Assembly (NCBI GenBank): GCA_003260075.1
Contig: QLIY01000032.1
Location: 181,099-245,098, forward strand
DNA: 64,000 bases
From: Phallusia mammillata
Taxonomy: Eukaryota; Chordata; Ascidiacea; Phlebobranchia; Ascidiidae
Direction: 5' to 3'
Shown piece by piece: positions 12,601 through 23,176 of this stretch. A program made the position numbers and the translations under genes. The notes under the pieces were generated by a model that had not been told where the DNA came from, did no database searches, and saw nothing but the letters and a program-made list of their open reading frames with translations. The first letter of the stretch is position 1; each line of letters opens with the position of its first letter.

Positions 12601-13805
12601 CGTCTTCGCTGCTTTGCTGGAATTCGCTGTTGTTAACTTTCTATCTCGGCAACAGAAGCAGCTACTGAAGATAAACAGGAGCTGGTTGGCCAAACAAACG
12701 GTAACGTCATAGTTTTAACATACACGTCACATAACACGTCATTAGCTCTTATGTAGCCAAGATGGCCGAGTGATTAGCTGAACCGCCTCGTGTTCACAAG
12801 GTAGTGGATTCTAATCCTGTCTCGGTCGCTTGTGTTTCCCTGAGCAGCAAGCTTAAGCGACATTGATCCGACCCAGTAGTAGCTAAATAAAAATCACCAA
12901 CTGTTCAAACTTAAAACAAGATTCAACGGACTTGCAAAAACAATCAGTTTTACGGAGGATATTAATGTGAGCATAATGCAGTCAGGCGTTGCCTACCCAC
13001 TGAGAATAAAAATGAAACAAGCATGCAAACAAAGCTCTGAGAAACTCGCATCAGAAATAAAAGAACATTAAAAATGGCAACTAAGAACTAAGGTAACAAG
13101 GAAATGGTTATGGTATTGACATAACCCTACTAAAACCACCATACTAGACATGCAGGCCTACTACTTACTATCTTAACCTTGTTGAGTGTACAATCGCCAA
13201 TAAATCCCCCCCCCCTGACATAACCCTACTAAAACCACCATACTAGACATGCAGGCCTACTACCCACTGTACTATAACCTTGTTGAGTGTACAATCGCCA
13301 ATAAAGAGACTTGCAGTATGTACTGCTAATCTGATTTGATTTTCACACAGCAATTTCTGGGAAGAACTTCGGTCACCAACCAAGTAAATGTGTCTCCGGT
13401 GCCAGAAACAATGGTAGATGAGGATGACCTAAGATATCGTGTCATCGGGCAACCTCCGTTACAGGTAAACCATCTGTTCGAGCACAACGCTTAAAGCTTA
13501 CTAATCCTAGTAATTTCGCACAGAGCACAGAAACAACAAGCAAAAAGAAGAACATGTCGGATAGCTACAAAGGAAAAGCTCAAGCCATCGACGCAATTTC
13601 GAGAATCATATTTCCTTCTGTTTTCATTATCTTCAATCTTTTCTACTGGATTCGTTACAAGGTAGGTTTCTTTGGGGCATCGTATAGATCTGTAAATTGT
13701 CTGTGGGTGAATTGGGTTCACAGGTTAACCTTATATTACAACATTTTTCAACAGATTCAAAACAACGCGGAAGAAGAATTTTTAGACGGCGCTATTCGAC
13801 TTTAA
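3675..13805 (+). CDS. Glycine receptor alpha-like Cys-loop chloride channel
   Basis: Ligand-gated anion channel subunit of the plasma membrane. Coding exons: 3675-3742, 4907-5042, 6712-6841, one of 7159-7226 or 7436-7503, 8197-8358, 9239-9383, 10451-10588, 11849-12063, 12551-12700, 13351-13464, 13524-13661, 13755-13805. All junctions are in phase and give 504 residues; a start at 3693 would give 498. Residues 7-22 look like a signal peptide. The Cys loop is C216-x13-C230 ([15 protein letters not shown]). The GlyR ligand-site words LESFGYDM and KVYQTGSFTC are present. M2 begins with PAR (328-330), which marks anion selectivity, and continues [17 protein letters not shown], with Ala at 2' as in vertebrate alpha2. 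M4 lies near 466-486. The second GlyR Cys of loop C is Ser, so the extra disulfide is missing. AATAAA at 14005-14010 is a plausible poly(A) signal. GABA-A is less likely given the GlyR-specific words. Confidence 0.95.
5446..5626. mobile_element. hAT-like MITE, GAACCGG-rich family
   Basis: The left end CAGCGGTGGGATTCAA and right end CTGAATCCCACCAGTG form an inverted repeat. The interior repeats AACCGGTTC words. Truncated copies lie at 5268-5322 and 5819-5864, both next to C tracts. Related full copies are at 25954-26206 and 37805-39079. This copy lies in a GlyR intron and I see no clean target duplication. Confidence 0.6.
7159..7226 (+). CDS. Alternative GlyR exon 4a (68 bp)
   Basis: The exon is preceded by an AG acceptor and followed by GTAAG. 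With the shared first base from 6841 it encodes [13 protein letters not shown] then [10 protein letters not shown]. It has the same length and phases (2 nt in, phase 0 out) as the exon at 7436-7503. Including both would break the reading frame, so they should be mutually exclusive. It changes the beta1-beta2 loop relative to 4b. Splicing has not been observed; the call rests on sequence alone. Confidence 0.8.
7436..7503 (+). CDS. Alternative GlyR exon 4b (68 bp)
   Basis: The acceptor ends ATCAG and the donor is GTGAG. It encodes [13 protein letters not shown] then [10 protein letters not shown], nearly identical to vertebrate GlyR alpha ([20 protein letters not shown]). It is therefore the conserved version; 7159-7226 is the diverged tandem copy, 209 bp upstream. 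Confidence 0.9.
7621..7872. mobile_element. hAT-like MITE (GGTTCCCAAC family), degraded
   Basis: It begins CAGTGGTTCCCAAC and ends near GTTGTGAGCCACGG. The flanking octamers CCCTACAT and CTCTGCAT match at 6 of 8. It shares internal words (TTTAGCTCTGGGAATATAAC) with copies at 31442-31641 and near 54745-54975. A partial re-copy of its 3' side follows the C tract at about 7965. Confidence 0.55.
8539..9013. mobile_element. hAT-like MITE (CAGGGCTTCTCAAA ends)
   Basis: It begins CAGGGCTACTCAAACTTTC and ends GTTTGAGAAGCCCTG, a terminal inverted repeat. Internal GCGACCCC words appear near both ends. Flanking octamers TTTTCAAC and TTGTAAAC match at 6 of 8. It sits in a GlyR intron and carries no transposase. 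Confidence 0.7.
9587..9755 (+). repeat. tRNA-derived SINE
   Basis: 9587-9659 folds like a tRNA: acceptor halves GCCTGTG and CGCAGGC pair fully, box A is like TAGCTCAGTTGGTAG, and box B is GGTTCGAATCC. The anticodon arm is imperfect. A non-tRNA body follows (GGTTCGGTATGGCGCCTTCA, then GGGCCTGGCG). Body or reversed copies lie near 10622-10715, 14935-15050, 15151-15350 and 19561-19885, so this is a dispersed SINE, not a functional tRNA gene. Confidence 0.75.
12755..12830 (+). repeat. tRNA-like SINE head (long variable arm type)
   Basis: GATGGCCGAGTGATTAG resembles box A of a Ser or Leu tRNA, and GGATTCTAATCC is a degraded box B. The outer arms approximately pair (GACCGAG against CTCGGTC-like words). 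The degraded B box and unrelated downstream sequence favour a SINE relic over a working tRNA. Confidence 0.45.
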
Positions 13806-14446
13806 TTGCGTTTTATCGCCCCATCATACGACTGCGCCTCGAACATTTCTATTGGCCGTTTTACGCATTTTGCGTATCTGTCATCTTTGCAGCAAAAACC
13901 GGATCAAATTTGTTATTTTACAGTACATGAGTGAATGTAGCCTAATCCAATCGAATCAAAGTTGCAACATTAGAATATTTTTGAGTTCGCAAGTTTGCAG
14001 CTTTAATAAAAAACAATACATCAAAGCGTGTTGCATAGACATCATAATACAAAAAATCAACTTGAGACTGTCAAAATGTTTGATTTCTATTGAGATACAT
14101 GTGTAATTGTGACGTCATGTGTTTGCTAAAACAACAAAACGGGTTGCAGCAAATTTTCTCTTTCTCAAGTCTTCGTTTGCAGTTTCAGGATTGCAATTTC
14201 TGTAGGTTACGCGACAAAACAAGTACATTTAAAAAGATACTTGATAAAATAGTTATTTTATGTCACGAAGATTGAAATAAGTCTCATACAAAACAAAAGA
14301 CAGTGGATATTATGTTTGAGAAGTTTTTGCGGTTTGTCGTCTAAATATAAGTGTTGTTTCGTTCGTAAAGAATTGCATATATTACCATAGTTTTCATTTG
14401 ACAGAAGTGTCTCCTAATAAATTGTAAAAAAATACATAAAAACAAA
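13806..14446. other. GlyR 3' flank and DERA 5' flank
   Basis: This holds the probable GlyR 3' UTR with AATAAA at 14005-14010, then AT-rich sequence up to the DERA start. I see no further gene and no clear TATA box. Confidence 0.5.
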
Positions 14447-15105
14447 ATGATGAACCCTGGCATGGAATTGGATCTGGGTTGGGTGCAGAAAACAACAATC
14501 AATCTTCCGGCTGTTGAACGGAGAGCTGCTACTCTGAGAACAAGACGAACTGTAAAGAAATCATGGCAAGCTGCATGGTTACTTAGAGCAGTGACTTGCA
14601 TAGATCTGACGACATTATCTGGTGATGACACAAGTAGCAATGTTTCAAGACTGTGTTACAAGGCTAAGCATCCAATTAGAGAGGACTTGTTAAAAGGTAA
14701 ATTGTATTTTGTCATCTTTGCACCAAGTGTATGTACCATTTATAACAAGACTTTAATGCAACTGAATTACTTTCTTTAAATTTGGGCTATTAGTTATATT
14801 AATGTTTAAAATCCATGCTGTACAAGCTATGTGGTTAGAGAGGGATTAGAACCCACAACCTTGAAACCAAATGGCAAGTATACTATCTGAATTGTCAGTG
14901 AGGTTTGGTGAGTGCCGGCTGTGCTTCTATGGTACGGACCTAAGTCCTACAGGGCTAAGGCAAGTACAGTTTAAATAAATCAATATGCCAGGCCTGTTGA
15001 AGGCCTCATACTGAATCAAGTTGGTCTCCCGAACATTCCTGTATGGCAGTGGTTCTTAATATTTTTCCTTACTGCACCCCTTTTAAATCACCAACCAATT
15101 TTCGC

Positions 15106-15150
<45 letters not shown>

Positions 15151-16303
15151 TAGCCTGTGGTGGGATTCGAGCCCACGACAGAGTCTTTCTGGAACTTACG
15201 CTCTACGCTGCACCGACTTAATGGTGAACCCACCAAAAGTTGAATCACATCCCCCCCCCCCTAGCCTGTGGTGGGATTCGAGCCCACGACAGAGTCTTTC
15301 TGGAACTTGCGCTCTACGCTGCACTGACTTAATGGTGAACCCACCAACAGTTGAATCACAAGCACCATTGCCTGCCTTGTATGCTGCATATGTCTGCTTC
15401 GTAGTAGGGAGAATTCAAATAACTTTTACTTAAGACATTATGTTTAGTGCCTTGACCCTTCCCCCCCCCCCCCATTGCCTGCCTTGTATGCTGCATATGT
15501 CTGCTTCGTAGTAGGGAGAAATCAAATAACTTTTACTTAAGACATTATGTTTAGTACCTTGTTGCTTTTACTGATTTCTTGACATTTGCTTTTCAGCTAT
15601 GGGTATGGAAGATGCTGGTATCGAAGTCGGTGCTGTGTGTGTTTACTCTTCTCGTGTTCCAGAAGCAATTAAGTACCTGAAACAAGCTGGTGGAAGTTCC
15701 ATCCCAGTTGCTTCTGTGGCTACTGGTTTTCCTGCGGGGCAGACTCCACTGGAAACCAGGGTAGAAGAAATCAGAAGGGCAATTAAGATGGGAGCCAGAG
15801 AGATCGATATTGTAATCTCAAGAACAAAGGCTTTGCAAGGAGACTGGCAGGGAGTATATGATGAAATAAAGGTCTGCAAAGAAGCTTGTGGTGCCGATGT
15901 GCACATGAAAACAATTCTTGGCACCGGAGACTTGGGAACTCTTACCAATGTTTACAAAGCGAGCTTGGTTGCAATGATGGCTGGTTCTGATTTTATCAAG
16001 ACTTCAACTGGTAAAGAAGGAGTCAATGCCACATTGCCAGTTGGTTTGGTGATGGTGAGAGCTATAAGGGATTATTATCACAAAACCGGTGTCAAGGTTG
16101 GGTTTAAGCCTGCAGGGGGAATTAGAAGTGCAAAAGATTCTTGTACTTGGCTTGCATTGATGAAGGAAGAGCTTGGTGATGAATGGATGAAAAATGATCT
16201 TTTCAGGATTGGTGCATCTTCTCTCCTCACTGATATTGAAAGACAGCTTTATCATTTTGTTTATGGAAGATATGCAGCTGCTCACCAATTACCACTTGCC
16301 TAG
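14447..16303 (+). CDS. DERA: Deoxyribose-phosphate aldolase
   Basis: Cytosolic class I aldolase that splits 2-deoxy-D-ribose 5-phosphate into glyceraldehyde 3-phosphate and acetaldehyde in nucleoside catabolism. There are two coding exons, 14447-14696 and 15597-16303, joined in phase 1, giving 318 residues, the same length as I recall for the human enzyme. Hallmarks are WQAAWLLRAVTCIDLTTLSG near the N-terminus, Schiff-base Lys218 in DFIKTSTGKE and Lys254 in GFKPAGGIRS. A second Met follows the first directly, and MELDLGW matches the human N-terminal region. The single intron carries SINE pieces and C tracts. GSTCD begins 245 bp after the stop on the same strand, and no AATAAA lies between them. 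Confidence 0.97.
14935..15380 (-). repeat. SINE fragments around a 44-base C tract
   Basis: Reverse-oriented copies of the tRNA-derived SINE: body near 14985-15050, then box-B-like GGATTCGAGCCC at 15162 and again near 15272. The C tract at 15107-15150 and a second tract near 15252 separate near-identical copies (the TAGCCTGTGGTGGGATTCGA segments), which looks like an assembly re-copy inside the DERA intron. Confidence 0.5.
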
Positions 16304-16520
16304 TTATGTAACATATTTTGCCACAATCATGTTCACAAATGTATTTCACAATATTAGTTCCATGATCATAGAAGTGTGTTAAAGACTTATGGTGTGTTTG
16401 GTTCATTGCAAAGTCGTTTGGTGTAAAAGAGATTGGGTGTATTATGGTGCTTTAGCAACCAAAAGGATGGTGATATAAGATTTATTGATATGTGTATGTA
16501 TTTTTAATTAATCACCTTTG

Positions 16521-16533
16521 TATTTTCACGCAG
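16521..16533 (+). promoter_or_regulatory. Splice acceptor just upstream of GSTCD ATG
   Basis: TATTTTCACGCAG is a good acceptor ending 15 bp before the GSTCD start codon. It could be the end of a 5' UTR intron or a spliced-leader trans-splice site. The short distance to the DERA stop favours the second, as in tunicate operons. Confidence 0.45.
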
Positions 16534-16548
16534 GAGTAATTAAACAAC

Positions 16549-19286
16549 ATGAATGTTGACACTGTGTATCTGGATAAAGAGCTTGTGAATAATGGAAGCA
16601 TGTACAGCTATGCCACACAAACTGTGCTGCTTGTGGCTGCCTACTGTGATGAAGTTGATTTGGATTTATGCTTGGTCACACAAGAATCAGAAGATAAACC
16701 AAAGATAACTCATGGCTTTAAGGAGCCAGAGAAATGTTTTAGCAATGTTACAAGCAAATCCATAGATGAAATTCCAAAACAAGTTGCAGACTGTCATCTT
16801 CCAGTTATCCTCATGCACAACCAGACATATGTGGTGTCTGGTTTGTGTCATGTTATCAGACAAATCATTAAATTGGCTTGTAAAAAGCAGGATCCATCTC
16901 TAAAGACCCTATTGGGTCACAAACAATGCTGCCTAAAAGCTTCTTCCGAAGTGAGCTCAAGAACGAAGTTGTGCGAAGTGACTGCCCCACATGTTGTTGA
17001 CAAATGGATGGAACTTAACTCTGCAAGTCATGCTCACAAACTTCCAGCAGCAATTATAGAGTTGGAATCAATTTTAAAGTGCCCTGTTGTGATCCACAAC
17101 ATGGACAAATGTCAACGAGTCGTACTTGAGCGAATTAACAAGCATGGGAGCGAGACACAAGGGGAGCCACCTGCAAAAGTTATTCCCCCCCCCCTCCAGT
17201 TATCCTCATGCACAACCAGACATATGTGGTGTCTGGTTTGTGCCATGTTATCAGACAAATCATTAAATTGGCTTGTAAAAAGCAAGATCCTTGTCTTAAG
17301 ACTTCCCCCCCCCCTTGGAATCAATTTTAAAGCGCCCTGTTGTGATCCACAACATGGACAAATGTCAACGCGTCGTACTTGAGCGAATTAACAAGCATGG
17401 GAGTGAGACACAAGGGGAGCCACCTGCAAAAGTTATCAAACACTCATCGGGGAAAAAAGTTGTTAAAACACAAGACCTGCCACCACTACAACACACTTTT
17501 ATTGAAGGCGTTGACTTTGCACTTTCAGACTTGGCTCTGCTGCCTTTAGTGCACAATTTTTTATACTTTTATTTAAAAATTACTGATGATTTACTGGAAC
17601 ATGTTCCATTGACAATAAAGTGGTATCACCGACTACAAAGTATACCCAAACTTTCAACTGCTTTGAGGTCATGCAATGTTGACTTTGTTAGTGTGAAGGA
17701 ATCGTTTAATGGCAAAACTCCGGTATTTGAAGATGGTAAATGCCAAGTCCTTGAGCTGGGTGAAAAGCAACAAGTGCAGCCAAATAAGCAAGTATTGTTT
17801 TTCCACAGAATATTTGTTTAATTTGTATTTATTTATAATCAACTTTTATAAGTAGAAAAGCTTTGGAGAAAACCCTAAGAAGAGATTTACCAGTGATTAT
17901 TGAAAAACTGAACCAACATGTTGATGCAAAATTCAAAGAATTAAACTCAACAGAGATTAAAATAGATTGGGATTTGATTCCAAAAGATGTTCATCCAACA
18001 ATGGTTAGATTTTACAACCATTTTTTTACCAGGTAGATTACAGAACACAAAATTTAATTGTTTTTTTAGGGTGAACTTTCCACAGCAAGAGCGCAACGAA
18101 AATGCCACCAAATGGAAAATATCATTCACGCTGCCAAACAAATATGCAAAAATGGGGATGTTATAGTTGACTTTTGCTGTGGTGGTGTAAGTAGAAATTG
18201 CTGATCGTAACGTCTGACAATGATCATGGAAAACCACTTCACAGGGTCATGTTGGAATTTTACTCTCACACTTCTTTCCAAAATGTCAAATAATATTGAT
18301 TGAAAACAAGGAGGAATCATTGGACCGTGCAAGAGCAAGAATAGAAAATCTCGGGGCCACCAACATTACAATCTACCAATGCAATTTGGAACATTACAGG
18401 TTACTGACAAAATAATTGCATTTATTTCTGTTGGTGTACGAAAGCAAAGCATACAAATTTATTGATATAGTATCAATTCCAAAACATTAGGTTTCACTAG
18501 CTAACTCAGCCTTTGATAAGTGCTTGAATTATTAAAACAAGGTAATTGGTACAATTTCTGCCAGTGCTTAGTCACGATTTAGCTCTTTATGACAATAAGC
18601 TTTTGTAAATCAGGAAAATATTTGCATTATTAATTTAATGTATTTTATTGCAGAGGTAAGTTTGATATTGGTGTTGCCCTCCATGCTTGCGGAGTAGCAA
18701 CTGACATGGTGTTACACGAATGCATGAAACGCAAATCATCATTTGTCATCAGTCCATGTTGCTACGGAAGGATTGTGAACACAGACAAGATAACTTATCC
18801 ACAAAGGTTTGTTATCACTTTATCTGGCAATAATTACTTTCTAGCAATAACTACTCTGATTTTTTTTTGCAGCAAGTTTTTTAAAAACATTCCAACGTCG
18901 TTTGATGAAATGTTAGTTCTTGGACGTGGCGGAGATCAGACATCATGGAATTTTGAGAACGGCAAAGCCAAGCAAGGTTTCAATGTTGTACTTGTTAGGG
19001 TGATGAACTAACTTTTAATGTGTAATGTCATAAGGAACAAGCTTTCAATTTTTCGCCTAGATTTATTGTCCGATATTCATTCACACAAAATGAAAGTCAT
19101 CATTGTGTGAGGAAGACTAATTTCCAAAAATGTTTACTATTTCCAGGTAAACATTGCATGGCAATCATGGATACTGACCGAATAAATGCAGCAAGTGATC
19201 AAGGATACAAAACAGAACTCTACTCCCTTCAGCCACAAAACTGTTCACCGAAAAACAATCTTATTGTTGGTGTTTTTATTTCTTAA
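16549..19286 (+). CDS. GSTCD: GSTCD-like protein: GST-C domain plus methyltransferase
   Basis: Homologue of glutathione S-transferase C-terminal domain-containing protein, whose reaction is not firmly known. The long first exon starts at 16549 and is interrupted at 17188-17434 by two re-copied segments behind C tracts. Skipping them, it continues to about 17791. Later exons are about 17856-18003, 18070-18186, 18245-18399, 18654-18806, 18873-18976 and 19147-19286. The N-terminal part carries LPVILMHNQTYVVSGLCHVI. A GST-C segment has DLPPLQHTFIEGVDFALSDL. The C-terminal Rossmann methyltransferase has VIVDFCCGGGHVGILLSHFF, IENKEESLDRAR, DIGVALHACGVATDM and SPCCYG, ending SPKNNLIVGVFIS. The junction 17791/17856 does not close in frame in my reading, so one end is misplaced or a base is wrong. 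Confidence 0.92.
17188..17434 (+). other. Assembly re-copies inside a GSTCD exon
   Basis: After ten C bases, 17198-17304 repeats 16799-16906 with a few differences. After ten more, 17315-17434 repeats 17061-17187. Reading through would corrupt the protein; skipping both restores it. This is the clearest sign that the C tracts are joins. Confidence 0.85.
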
Positions 19287-19348
19287 CTATTGTGTCGATT
19301 TTAACTTGAAAAGAATACATGTTTATCAAATAGAATGGGAATATTTTG

Positions 19349-21865
19349 TTATTTAATGCGACAGTTTTTCAAGGTTTGGACTTTGCATATTCCCTTGCCT
19401 TCCACTTTGAATGGAACACCTTTGTAGCACGCCACACATTCATCATTTGTTTTTAAGTCAGGTTGAACTTTTTCCCAAACTTTCTTCTTTGGATTAAGCA
19501 TTGCATCAGGCTCACCTAAAAATGTGGAAGCTAAATTATTAAACACTAAGTAGCATACCATAGTATGCCAGGCCCATTGAAGGTATTACACCAAATCAAG
19601 TCGGTCACCAAGCATTCACCATATGGCAAGGCATAGGCTACAAAAATCTAGTCTGTTGTGGGAGAGTCTTTCCGGCCCCCCCCCCCAAAAATGTGGAAGC
19701 TAAATTATTAAACACTAAGTAGCATACCATAGTACGCCAGGCCCATTGAAGGTATTGCACCAAATCAAGTCGGTCACCAAGCATTCACCATATGGCAAGG
19801 CGTAGGCTACAAAAATCTAGTCTGTTGTGGGAGAGTCTTTCCGGGACTCGCGCTCTACCAACTGAGCTACACAGTGGTAAGCCCGTCAAATCACAGTTTG
19901 GATTTATATATTAACGTAGTGGCATAAGCCGAAAACTTAAAATACGACAAAAATTCAACTTGCCTGGATAGCCATCAAAACTGATTTTATCCCCAGGTAT
20001 GGAACCAGCAGGTGGGTCAATGATTTCTATGTTTTCAACGTTATCAGCACACATTACCATAGCCTGTGATAGTACTCCCCTCATTTTGGCTGGTTTAAGG
20101 TTACACATAAGCACAACCATTCTGTCTTGCATCTGGAAAGAAAAGGAGCTGAATTGAAATGTATGTTACAAATTGGTTTCTACTTACGTTATGAAAGTAC
20201 ACATGTTTGATGTAGCATATCACTAATCAACAAACTTGTTTAGCTGAAAAGATTCTATAATATTGCAGCAGCAAACATACACACTTGGGAGTATCATGGT
20301 TTGGTTTAACCCTGCAAAGTAGAACCTAAAAAATATTTCTGCTTTGGACCTGTTTTTACAACAGACATTCTAATATTCATATGATTCGAAGTTAGAATCT
20401 TTCTTTTCAAATTCTATTTTCTGTGAGTAATTCCCTACATAACGAAAGTGTTTCAGTTAAACAGGCTGTTATTTATTTGCTTGCATACAACCAAAGCTTT
20501 TTACCTGATCAATTGGAATATGCTTAACCACACCGGTGACAACAGATCTCAAACTTTCCTCTCCAACGTCAATCTCTTCCATGTAAAGACTCTCAGCATC
20601 AGGGTGATGTTTTACTGTGACGATTTTTGCCACTCGCATATCCAACCTCGACACATCCACCGGTTTCTGTTCATTTGTTTTCGGTGCTGCTTTTTTAGGC
20701 TTTTCATCTGCACAAAAATTGTTTGTTTTAGCAGTGTAGGTAATACCGTTTTAATATACAAACATTTAATATAACACCCGGTCAATAGCAGTATCTTACG
20801 TTCTGCAGAAGTTTGTCAGTTCACATTATAATATATTTGTCAGTTGACTAAAATAGGATATATACAGCACACACAACATACCTTGTTTAGCCTTTGATTT
20901 TTTAGTTTCTTTTTTAGGAGCTTCAGCTTTCACTGTTTCAGGTTTGGCTTTCGGTGGTTTCTCTTCCCTTTGAACAGTTGGCTGTGCAGATTTATTCGGC
21001 ATTTTCACCTAAAAACAAATGCTGTTTAACTTTCTGAAACAATACAATCAAACTCACTTCATTTTGTCCAATGCATGTTACAAAGCAGGTATGACAACTA
21101 TTTGTTACCTGTTGAATACCATTGACAGTTTCCATGGCTATCAGCTGGGTCTTGAGATTAGCAACTTTTTGTTTGAGAGATTCATTTTCGGATCGAAGTC
21201 GACTCTCTTTTTCCTTTATTGCAGATGAAACTAAAAATGTGTTGTGTTTTGTAATATCATATTGCAAATTTACCAACTTGTTGCTTCACAAAACCAGAAG
21301 AAATAGTGAAAAAATTGGCTCAGAACTTAACTATTACGTCAACATAAATATATTTACCGGCTTGCCCCCCCCCCCCGATAGCGTGTATTCTTGTGACATT
21401 TTTGTCAGAAGTCGAAACATAAGAGAGATAACAGAATAATAATTTACCTGAACCACTATTGGCAATGTACGATTCTCCACGAAATCGCACGTTTGTGTGC
21501 ACGTTGCTGGGTATTTCCCCTATTCTGAGTGGATGAGCCTTAATTAAACCTGAAATTTCGGTGTTATTTCTCTGGGGCCCTAAGATAATTTTGCTGACAT
21601 GAGTGTGTAGCAAACTGATATTGCAAATGCCTTTTTTATAAGGATGGAGGCTGCCCCCCCCCCTTGCAAATTTACCAACTTGTTGCTTCACAAAACCAGA
21701 AGAAATAGTGAGAAAATTGTCTCAGAACTTAACTATAACGTCAACATAAATATATTTACCGGCTTGATCTTTTATTTTCTGCAAATGCTGGCGCAACACA
21801 ACTAACTTTTCTTCGGCCAAGTTAGAGCGGCGTAGAAAAGCCGATAGCGTGTATTCTTGTGACAT
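19349..21865 (-). CDS. AIMP1: AIMP1 (p43/EMAP II), tRNA synthetase complex scaffold
   Basis: Non-catalytic subunit of the multi-aminoacyl-tRNA synthetase complex that binds tRNA. Exons on the minus strand, 5' to 3': 21760-21865, 21109-21230, 20882-21008, 20505-20707, 19964-20132, 19349-19515, giving 297 residues in frame. The N-terminal half is a coiled coil ([20 protein letters not shown]) followed by a Lys/Pro/Ala-rich linker. The C-terminal EMAP II-like OB fold begins [15 protein letters not shown] and contains [34 protein letters not shown] and [13 protein letters not shown]. The fifth intron uses a GC donor. A broken copy of the first exon lies at about 21360-21400. The gene converges on GSTCD, with 62 bp between the stops. 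Confidence 0.96.
19561..19885 (-). repeat. tRNA-derived SINE, reversed, in an AIMP1 intron
   Basis: The reverse complement of the family at 9587 is present: GCGCTCTACCAACTGAGCTACACA is box A reversed, near 19850-19873. The segment upstream of the C tract at 19676-19686 is re-copied after it, so only one genuine insertion is likely. Confidence 0.65.
21290..21665 (-). other. Assembly re-copy of AIMP1 exon 1 region
   Basis: The ends of exon 1 (CCGGCTTG and GATAGCGTGTATTC) are joined across a C tract at about 21366-21377, with the middle of the exon missing. The intact version follows from 21665 after another tract. Confidence 0.8.
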
Positions 21866-22109
21866 TTTTGTCAGAAGTCGAAACATAAAGAGATATAACA
21901 GAATAATAATTCACCTGAACTACTATTGGCAATGTACGATTCTCCACGAAATCGCACGTTTGTGTGCACGATGCTGGGTAATCCCCCTATTCTGAGTGGA
22001 TGAGCCTGAAATTTCGGTGTTATTTTTCGGGGCCCTATGATAATTTTGCTGACATGAGTGTGTAGCAAACCGATATTGCAAATGCCTTTTTTATAAGGAT
22101 GGAGGCTTA

Positions 22110-23060
22110 ACTGTTACACATAATACAATGTACGGACATGTCACGTAGGGTTACCATATTGGAGTGGAACAAATTCTTGACACCTTTAACCAAAACAAAC
22201 TGGTGCCATATATCGTTTCATACCACCATGCATCAAAAACTGAATTGGTAACAAACCAGTTGGTTTTGAGCATGGTGGTGAGACATTTATTTCAGCGACT
22301 CTAAAGTCCGATACATAGTCAGATTTACGGAGTGTTCCAGTTGTCTACCTAAGGATCAGTACATCAGCAGCTACGAAAACTTGCAGTCCACTAGATGCTA
22401 AAATTCAGGGCATTAGAAGTGTATTTGAAAATTGTCACAGAAATTGTCTGTCGGCTCTGCTTCAGTTTTGACTGCCCCTTTTTATCAACAATCGCGAAAA
22501 GCCCTGCTCAATTTTACACAAATCCCCCCCCCCGTCACGTAGGGTTACCATATTGGAGTGGAACAAATTCTTGACACCTTTCACCAAAACAAACTGGTAC
22601 CATATATCGTTTCATACCACCATGCATCAAAAACTGGTAACAGTAAAAGCCAAACCGCTTCAAACATCTTTGTTCGCCTAAATAGGAAAGAAACAAACCA
22701 CTTGGTTTTGAGTTTGATGGTGGGACATTTATTTCAGTCCGATACACATTCTATTTATTTAATCATAGAGTCAGATTTACGGAGTGTTCCAATTGTCTAC
22801 CTAAGGATCAGTACATCAGCAACTACGAAAACTTGCAGTCCACTAGATGCTAAAATTCAGGACATTAGAAGTGTATTTGAAAATTGTTACAGGAACAGAG
22901 TTAACGCCTGAGCTGGTAACACCTGATAACCCTACATTAACATGCAGTGGTTACATGTAAATACTGTATATTGTCTGTCGGCTCTGCTCCAGTTTTGACT
23001 ACCCCTTTTTATCAACAATAGCGAAAAGCCCTGCTCAATTTTACACAAAGTACTCTGTCT
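22110..23060. other. Unassigned, re-copied intergenic segment
   Basis: 22140-22520 is repeated with substitutions and indels as 22540-23050 across a ten-C tract. A plus-strand open frame at 22558-22911 exists only in the second copy; the first copy has a stop and indels. I recognise no product. The segment may hold the 5' flank of AIMP1. Confidence 0.4.
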
Positions 23061-23176
23061 GCAGAGAAAACTGATTTCTAGAACATTTCAAGTGACAGAC
23101 TAAGCTTTAATCTACGCAAGCAATAATGTTCTTGTCACAAAACAAGTTTATTTGCAGCAGTTTGATGAGAGAAGAA

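Noticed and set aside
22558-22911. Open frame of 117 codons as a gene
   Set aside because: The near-identical sister copy at 22160-22450 has a stop and indels in the same frame, and no family is recognised.
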